This document shows, piece after piece, positions 1 to 2,904 of a DNA stretch of 5,533 bases. Made by a program: the position numbers and the translations under genes. Position 1 is the first letter of the stretch; each line of letters starts with the position of its first letter. Origin of the DNA: Verrucomicrobia bacterium UBA740 (GTDB lineage: Bacteria; Verrucomicrobiota; Kiritimatiellia; RFP12; UBA1067); the NCBI GenBank assembly GCA_002298665.1, contig DBKW01000052.1, forward strand, positions 3,688 to 9,220, given 5' to 3'. The notes under the pieces were generated by a model, which saw only the letters and a list, made by a program, of their open reading frames with translations, was not told where the DNA came from and did not search any database.

Positions 1-35
1 CGCGGTTTCGGACGGAACCGCGGCGCTTGCCTTTT
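1..35 (+). terminator. Probable Rho-independent terminator of an upstream gene, cut by the window edge
   Basis: CGCGGTT at 1-7 pairs perfectly with AACCGCG at 16-22 around an 8-base loop, and CTTGCCTTTT follows at 26-35. The pairing runs right up to base 1, so the stem may continue outside the window with GCGCTTGCC as part of its 3' arm. The short T run is consistent with the end of a gene lying to the left. What is visible is a 7-bp stem; the terminator role is inferred. Confidence 0.5.
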
Positions 36-50
36 ACCTGCTTTCAACCT

Positions 51-66
51 CTTCTCAACCGAGAAG
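51..66 (+). other. Small inverted repeat upstream of the first gene
   Basis: CTTCTC at 51-56 and GAGAAG at 61-66 form a perfect 6-bp stem with an AACC loop, followed by TTTCGT. It lies between the upstream terminator and the first gene's ribosome binding site. It could be an operator, a weak second terminator stem or a leader hairpin. I see no convincing -35/-10 pair around it; the best -10-like string is TCTATT at 85-90, without a good -35. Confidence 0.3.
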
Positions 67-113
67 TTTCGTAGGGATGACAAGTCTATTCCTGCGGAAA
101 ACTCAAACCAACA

Positions 114-120
114 GAAAGGA
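114..120 (+). promoter_or_regulatory. Ribosome binding site of the first secreted-protein gene
   Basis: GAAAGGA ends 9 bases before the ATG at 130. The same heptamer precedes the second gene (834-840, also 9 bases from its ATG) and the Pro/Arg-rich gene (2247-2253), which supports all three start choices. Confidence 0.75.
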
Positions 121-129
121 AAATACATA

Positions 130-711
130 ATGAACATCAAGACCATGCTCGCGGCCGCCGCGGTAGGTGTTTCCACCCTCGCCTCGGCTACCACGTTCCA
201 ATACATGGTGAATCCGAACTACAACTTCGGATTTACGCTAGGCGATGAAGTCGTGTTCCGCGTCGGCGCGGCTTACGCTGACGGTGGTGCCGCGGGCGAA
301 TGGGTTATAAAGAACTCTCCCTGGGTTAAACCTGGAGAAAAAACAACCTATACGCTCAAGGATTCAGCCATCGCGGGCAACTCCGATGCGCGCAAGGGTT
401 ATCGCTTCCGCTTCGGCTTGTTGAACAACGACAAACAAACTTGGACGCTGTCCAAGGAAGAAATCAAGGCAGGCAACACGATCGGCGGCAAGTGGACCTA
501 CGGCGACAAAGAATACGAAGGCTTCTGGAACATGCTGGACGAGGTGATCGCGAGCGGCGTAGATTTCAAATGGGATTTCAAGGATAAGAACGGCAATACC
601 TTCGTGACGTTCAGCGCGCAAGCCCAGGCCGTTCCCGAGCCGACGAGCGGGTTGATGCTCCTCATCGGGGCGGGCATGCTGGCGCTCCGCCGCAAGGCGG
701 TCCGCGCCTAA
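130..711 (+). CDS. Secreted PEP-CTERM-anchored protein, paralogue 1
   Basis: This gene encodes a 193-residue exported protein with no named catalytic domain that I recognise. Residues 1-20 form a signal peptide (Lys near the N-terminus, an Ala-rich core, likely cleavage after ASA at 18-20). The C-terminal 26 residues are a classic PEP-CTERM tail: VPEP at 168-171, TSG, a hydrophobic helix at about 175-186, and an RRK basic cluster at 187-189. In known PEP-CTERM families such tails are processed by an exosortase, and the protein ends up at the cell surface or in exopolysaccharide. The middle is rich in polar and aromatic residues with alternating patterns that suggest beta structure. It has Y25, P29 and FRFG at 93-96 in common with the next two genes, although it is the most divergent of the three. 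The start is supported by GAAAGGA at 114-120. A strong terminator follows, so it is probably transcribed alone. The molecular role is unknown. Confidence 0.9.
   Translation: MNIKTMLAAAAVGVSTLASATTFQYMVNPNYNFGFTLGDEVVFRVGAAYADGGAAGEWVIKNSPWVKPGEKTTYTLKDSAIAGNSDARKGYRFRFGLLNNDKQTWTLSKEEIKAGNTIGGKWTYGDKEYEGFWNMLDEVIASGVDFKWDFKDKNGNTFVTFSAQAQAVPEPTSGLMLLIGAGMLALRRKAVRA
634..706 (+). repeat. PEP-CTERM-encoding segment, copy 1 (near-identical blocks also in gene 2)
   Basis: Bases 634-650 (17 bases over the PEPTSG codons) and 682-706 (25 bases over the end of the anchor helix and RRKAVR) are identical to 1312-1328 and 1360-1384 in the next gene. The anchor-helix codons between them have diverged. 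The second block contains CCGCC-GCAA-GGCGG (687-700), a 5-bp stem with a GNRA-type loop. Confidence 0.8.
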
Positions 712-739
712 GGGACGGGACGCGTAGCCGCGCCGAAAA

Positions 740-774
740 GGGACTCCTGCCGTCCGGGCGGGAGCCCTTTTTTT
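740..774 (+). terminator. Rho-independent terminator of paralogue 1
   Basis: GGG at 740-742, then CTCCTGCC at 744-751 after a bulged A743, pairs with GGCGGGAGCCC at 757-767. This makes an 11-bp GC-rich stem with one bulge and one G-T pair around a loop of about 5 bases. Seven T residues follow at 768-774. It starts 28 bases after the stop codon. AAAA at 736-739 could give weak termination in the opposite direction too. Confidence 0.93.
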
Positions 775-793
775 GTCCGCCCCACTTCGGGGG

Positions 794-822
794 TTTACGG
801 CGTGCGGCAAAAATGTTATACT
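794..822 (+). promoter_or_regulatory. Sigma-70-type promoter of paralogue 2
   Basis: The -35 box TTTACG (794-799) and -10 box TATACT (817-822) are separated by exactly 17 bases. The expected transcription start is near 829-830, giving a leader of about 20 bases before the ATG at 850. This rules out translation from the in-frame GTG at 802, which lies inside the promoter. Confidence 0.8.
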
Positions 823-833
823 ATCCGGCACAC

Positions 834-840
834 GAAAGGA
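834..840 (+). promoter_or_regulatory. Ribosome binding site that fixes the start of paralogue 2
   Basis: GAAAGGA lies 9 bases before the ATG at 850, with the same sequence and spacing as at the first gene. It supports 850 over the upstream in-frame GTG at 802. Confidence 0.8.
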
Positions 841-849
841 TCAGCAACA

Positions 850-1389
850 ATGAACATGAGAATCCTCCTCGCGGCCCTCGCACTCGCCGCCACCCCCGCC
901 ATCCAGGCCATGGAACTCAAATGGACCATCTACCCCAACAACGTGACAGCCGCGGAAGGCGGCAACTACGCCGACTGGAACTACGGTCTCTTCCTGGCTG
1001 GCACGGCCACCACCTCGTACAACTCGCTTCCGCGCGAAAAATGGAGGTACGACCAAAACGGCTGCTTCAAACTTAACCTTCGCGACACAGTATTGCCGGA
1101 CAATACACCGTTCTTCTTCGGCATTATGATCTATGATGACACGGCAAAGGCCTATAAAGGCTCGGCGTCCACCCAACTGCTTTCTAAAGTAATCGACGGC
1201 ACAACCTACTATTACGGGGGCATTACACTGGGTCAAATCCGTGAAGCCATCAATAGTAAAGGTTCCTTCAAAACCGATTTGAGCAACAACGCCGGTTATA
1301 TCATGCTGACACCCGAGCCGACGAGCGGACTCTTGCTCCTTCTGGGGACGGGATTGCTCGCGCTCCGCCGCAAGGCGGTCCGCGTCTAA
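850..1389 (+). CDS. Secreted PEP-CTERM-anchored protein, paralogue 2
   Basis: The gene encodes 179 residues when read from the ATG at 850. Residues 1-20 are a signal peptide (MNMR, then a Leu/Ala core, likely cleavage after IQA). The mature part opens with ELKWTIYP (W25, P29), carries FFFG at 88-91, and has QIREAI at 129-134 followed by GYIML at 149-153. It ends in a PEP-CTERM tail: PEP at 155-157, TSG, a Leu-rich helix at about 161-171, and RRK at 172-174. It is clearly homologous to the third gene along its whole length and more distantly to the first. The predicted fate is export, then exosortase processing and surface or matrix attachment; this is known for the tail family and inferred here. 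There is one cysteine (C72), so no internal disulfide is expected. I recognise no enzyme motif. The gene has its own promoter (794-822) and terminator (1429-1463), so it is a monocistronic unit. Confidence 0.9.
   Translation: MNMRILLAALALAATPAIQAMELKWTIYPNNVTAAEGGNYADWNYGLFLAGTATTSYNSLPREKWRYDQNGCFKLNLRDTVLPDNTPFFFGIMIYDDTAKAYKGSASTQLLSKVIDGTTYYYGGITLGQIREAINSKGSFKTDLSNNAGYIMLTPEPTSGLLLLLGTGLLALRRKAVRV
1312..1384 (+). repeat. PEP-CTERM-encoding segment, copy 2
   Basis: This is the second copy of the blocks described at 634-706. Bases 1312-1328 and 1360-1384 are identical to copy 1, including the CCGCC-GCAA-GGCGG hairpin at 1365-1378. The identity extends to synonymous codon choice in RRKAVR. 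Confidence 0.8.
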
Positions 1390-1428
1390 CGTCCGGGCGA
1401 CCCCCGTCACGGGTGCACCAGAAGAAAA

Positions 1429-1463
1429 CGCCGTGGAGTTAAACTCTGCGGCGCTTTTGTTTT
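1429..1463 (+). terminator. Rho-independent terminator of paralogue 2
   Basis: CGCCG at 1429-1433 pairs with CGGCG at 1449-1453. The stem continues inward through two G-T pairs and GAGT/ACTC to about 11 bp, with a very small loop. CTTTTGTTTTG follows at 1454-1464. It lies 40 bases beyond the stop codon. Confidence 0.9.
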
Positions 1464-1466
1464 GTC

Positions 1467-1482
1467 CCGCGGACTGCCGCGG
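1467..1482 (+). other. CCGCGG-ACTG-CCGCGG hairpin in the intergenic region
   Basis: Two copies of the palindrome CCGCGG (1467-1472 and 1477-1482) flank ACTG and can form a 6-bp stem directly behind the terminator T-tract. No T run follows it. In the rest of this 268-base gap up to the third gene (about 1483-1593) I see no gene, RNA or repeat. The promoter region begins near 1594. Confidence 0.35.
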
Positions 1483-1593
1483 CGCGTGTGGAATCCCTAC
1501 CCGCCCGAAGGAGAGGGGTTCGGGGACGCGGCACATCGTCGCGCCACCCCCATCCCCGTCCGGACATTACATTGCAGAAACCGAATGAATTCA

Positions 1594-1607
1594 CGCTTTA
1601 CAAAGCG
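1594..1607. promoter_or_regulatory. Palindrome over the -35 box of paralogue 3 (possible operator)
   Basis: CGCTTT-AC-AAAGCG is a perfect 6-bp inverted repeat with a 2-base spacer. It covers the whole -35 hexamer TTTACA (1597-1602). A symmetric site placed there is the layout expected for a dimeric repressor, but chance cannot be excluded. None of the other promoters in the window has this palindrome. Confidence 0.35.
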
Positions 1608-1625
1608 CACCCGAAATGATATAAT
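1597..1625 (+). promoter_or_regulatory. Sigma-70-type promoter of paralogue 3
   Basis: TTTACA (1597-1602), 17 bases, then a consensus TATAAT (1620-1625). Transcription should begin near 1632, about 26 bases before the ATG at 1658. This is the best match to the housekeeping consensus in the window. Confidence 0.88.
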
Positions 1626-1657
1626 GTGTCTCGAATGGTCAAAAGAGAAAAGAATGG

Positions 1658-2176
1658 ATGAAAATCAAAGTCCTAATCGCCGCGGTCGTGCTGGCCGTGC
1701 ATACAGCCGTCCCGGCGCTGACGCTGGAGTGGACCGTTACGCCCAGCGCGGGCACGGACCGCTACGGGTACGCCTATGACGAGTGGACGCATATCTTCAT
1801 CAAGATCGACCGGGGAGTCGACAACGCCCTTCCCCGCCCGGGCTATGACCGCAATCACGGTTTGAAGCTCGTGTTCGACGAAAAGAACATCGCCCCCGAT
1901 ACGCGGTTCAAGTTCGGCATCTATACGTACGCCGGGGACGGCGCGCGCAGAGGCTGGGCGTCGACCGGCTCGAACAATGTGGACGCATTCGACTTTCGCG
2001 GCACGGTCACCTGGGCGCAAATCCGCGACGCCATCAAGAAGAACGGCTACATCCGGATACCTTTTGCGGATAAGGACGCCGGCTACATGACGCTCAAAGC
2101 CGTCCCCGCGCCGCCCGGCGAGACGTCCTTGCGCTTCGGTTCGGACGCGATTCGCCTCTTGCCAAACGACCGCTGA
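1658..2176 (+). CDS. Secreted protein, paralogue 3, lacking the PEP-CTERM anchor
   Basis: The gene encodes 172 residues. The signal peptide is residues 1-20 (MKIK, hydrophobic core, cleavage likely after VPA). The mature part follows paralogue 2 closely: LEWTVTP with W25 and P29, ALP near 57-59, FKFG at 84-87, AST at 101-103, QIRDAI at 121-126, and AGYMTL at 141-146. Where paralogue 2 has TPEPTSG plus an anchor helix, this protein has AVPAPPGE (148-155) and then a polar tail of 17 residues ending in NDR, with no membrane segment or Arg cluster. Neither alternative frame of 2105-2176 encodes a hydrophobic helix, so a simple frameshift does not explain the loss. It is predicted to be released into the periplasm or medium rather than sorted; alternatively it is a decaying copy. 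The ribosome binding site is weak (AAAAGA, about 4 bases from the ATG). No terminator follows, and its end overlaps the next gene's promoter. The function is unknown. Confidence 0.85.
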   Translation: MKIKVLIAAVVLAVHTAVPALTLEWTVTPSAGTDRYGYAYDEWTHIFIKIDRGVDNALPRPGYDRNHGLKLVFDEKNIAPDTRFKFGIYTYAGDGARRGWASTGSNNVDAFDFRGTVTWAQIRDAIKKNGYIRIPFADKDAGYMTLKAVPAPPGETSLRFGSDAIRLLPNDR

Positions 2177-2188
2177 ATATGATACAAT
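2159..2188 (+). promoter_or_regulatory. Promoter of the Pro/Arg-rich protein gene, overlapping the end of paralogue 3
   Basis: TTGCCA (2159-2164) and TACAAT (2183-2188) are 18 bases apart. The TGA stop of paralogue 3 (2174-2176) falls within the spacer. The predicted start near 2195 gives a leader of about 65 bases, the longest among the genes with a predicted promoter here. Confidence 0.65.
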
Positions 2189-2206
2189 AGACCGCGTGAC
2201 AATCCC

Positions 2207-2254
2207 CGCGGCAGATTCCGCGTCGCAGACGGCGGTCCGTATCGACGAAAGGAG
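2207..2254 (+). promoter_or_regulatory. Leader hairpins and ribosome binding site of the Pro/Arg-rich gene
   Basis: CGCGG (2207-2211) pairs with CCGCG (2218-2222) around a 6-base loop. ACGG (2229-2232) pairs with CCGT (2237-2240). The binding site GAAAGGAG (2247-2254) then sits 6 bases before the ATG. The hairpins leave the binding site free. They have no T-tract and do not resemble a riboswitch class I know. Confidence 0.5.
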
Positions 2255-2260
2255 CAAAAC

Positions 2261-2770
2261 ATGAACAGAAGATGGAGCATTCTCGTCGCAGGCGTGTTGA
2301 CTGCGACCCTCACACTGGCCCGTCCGCCGGACCGGGACGGCCCGGATAGGCGCCGCGGCCCGGATAGGCGCCGCGGCCCCGAAAACGACCGCCGTCCACC
2401 CCAAGCCGAGCGTCCGAAGCGTCCACCCCAAGCCGAGCGTCCGAAGCGTCCACCCCAGGCCGAGCGTCCGAAGGAACCGCCGCAGGCCGAGCGTCCGAAG
2501 CGTCCGCGTCCCGAACCGGAGCGTCCGAAGGAACCGCCGCGGCGCAAACACGAGAAGAGCCGCGCGTTCTGGGGCGGGGTCGTCGGCGGGCTGATCGGCG
2601 CGGCCGTATCCCGTCCGGAACCGCCGCCTCCGCCGCCGCAGACGACGACGGTCGTTGTGCAGCCGCGCACCCGCCGCGTCTGGGTTCCCGAAAAGTACAT
2701 CTACGAGACCGTCGACGGCGTCACCACGCGCACCTTCGTGCCGGGACACTACGAGGAAGTCCCGTACTAA
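2261..2770 (+). CDS. Exported Pro/Arg-rich repeat protein with glycine zipper
   Basis: The gene encodes 169 residues. The signal peptide is residues 1-20 (MNRRW, hydrophobic core, TLA before R21). Residues 21-44 are D/R/G/P-rich, with a GPDRRR-type repeat. Residues 45-80 hold four 9-residue units of [RE]PPQAERPK, and 81-90 are a degenerate fifth. A basic linker (91-101) leads to a glycine zipper (G105, G109, G113, with G106 and G110), a short helix at 104-116 that may insert in or pack against a membrane. Next comes a run of six prolines (121-126). The C-terminus has two related units, RVWVPEKY (139-146) and RTFVPGHY (157-164). The Pro/Lys/Arg region is extended and strongly basic, which would suit spanning or binding peptidoglycan or an acidic polysaccharide; that is an inference. 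No enzyme motif is visible. It has its own promoter and terminator. Polyproline translation would be expected to need EF-P. Confidence 0.87.
   Translation: MNRRWSILVAGVLTATLTLARPPDRDGPDRRRGPDRRRGPENDRRPPQAERPKRPPQAERPKRPPQAERPKEPPQAERPKRPRPEPERPKEPPRRKHEKSRAFWGGVVGGLIGAAVSRPEPPPPPPQTTTVVVQPRTRRVWVPEKYIYETVDGVTTRTFVPGHYEEVPY
2341..2376 (+). repeat. Two identical 18-bp tandem repeats
   Basis: The unit CCCGGATAGGCGCCGCGG occurs at 2341-2358 and 2359-2376 with no differences. It encodes PDRRRG twice. Perfect identity suggests a recent duplication by slippage. Confidence 0.95.
2393..2530 (+). repeat. 27-bp tandem repeat array (four units plus a 30-bp variant)
   Basis: Units lie at 2393-2419, 2420-2446, 2447-2473 and 2474-2500, with a diverged 30-bp unit at 2501-2530. 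Units 1 and 2 are identical, and unit 3 differs by one synonymous A-to-G change in the Gln codon. Unit 4 differs mainly in its first ten bases and begins with Glu instead of Arg. All end in GAGCGTCCGAAG (ERPK). The array stays in frame, and its gradient of divergence points to expansion at the 5' end. Confidence 0.95.
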
Positions 2771-2800
2771 GCCGCCGGACGCCTCCCACGCCGGTTTTCC

Positions 2801-2855
2801 GTCCGGGCAAGGACGCCCCCCTCCTGTCTTGCGTCCCTGCCCGGACTTTCTTTTT
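2801..2855 (+). terminator. Strong Rho-independent terminator of the Pro/Arg-rich gene
   Basis: The arms at 2801-2816 (GTCCGGGCAAGGACGC) and 2831-2846 (GCGTCCCTGCCCGGAC) pair over 16 positions with a single mismatch, around a 14-base loop. TTTCTTTTT follows at 2847-2855. It insulates the exporter operon from upstream transcription. Confidence 0.95.
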
Positions 2856-2887
2856 CGCACAAACCGCTCCACTAAAGTGCCAAAATA

Positions 2888-2896
2888 TGGTATAAT
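2888..2896 (+). promoter_or_regulatory. Extended -10 promoter of the exporter-glf operon
   Basis: TGG (2888-2890) directly precedes a consensus TATAAT (2891-2896), the TGn extended -10 arrangement. The -35 position (2868-2873, TCCACT) is poor, as is tolerated with extended -10 elements. The expected transcription start at 2903-2904 is one or two bases from the ATG at 2905. Confidence 0.75.
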
Positions 2897-2904
2897 GGTG
2901 GGGT

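Noticed and set aside
51..90. Promoter for the first gene
   Set aside because: TCTATT at 85-90 and TTGCCT at 27-32 are the best partial boxes, but neither has a partner at proper spacing. No call was made, although a promoter may exist for another sigma factor.
802..849. Upstream in-frame GTG start for paralogue 2, adding 16 residues
   Set aside because: The GTG lies inside the -35/-10 promoter, upstream of the expected transcription start. The added residues would precede a normal signal peptide, and the GAAAGGA site is correctly spaced for the ATG at 850.
1462..1779. Plus-strand open frame overlapping the start of paralogue 3
   Set aside because: It starts in the terminator T-tract, runs through the promoter and ends inside paralogue 3 in another frame. 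There is no ribosome binding site, and the product has no coherent composition.
2105..2190. Frameshift hiding a PEP-CTERM tail at the end of paralogue 3
   Set aside because: Both other frames were read. One is Arg/Cys/Ser-rich and the other short and polar, and neither encodes a hydrophobic helix followed by basic residues.
2190..2240. Riboswitch or attenuator in the leader of the Pro/Arg-rich gene
   Set aside because: There are only two short hairpins, no alternative anti-terminator pairing, no T-tract, and no consensus core of a known riboswitch class.
2393..2530. 27-bp repeats as a CRISPR array
   Set aside because: The units are directly adjacent without spacers, stay in frame, and encode a regular 9-residue protein repeat.
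1673..2872. Long minus-strand open frame (about 399 codons)
   Set aside because: It is a compositional shadow of GC-rich plus-strand genes. Its product is Arg/Gly-rich low complexity, it crosses two well-supported genes and a terminator, and it has no family motif.
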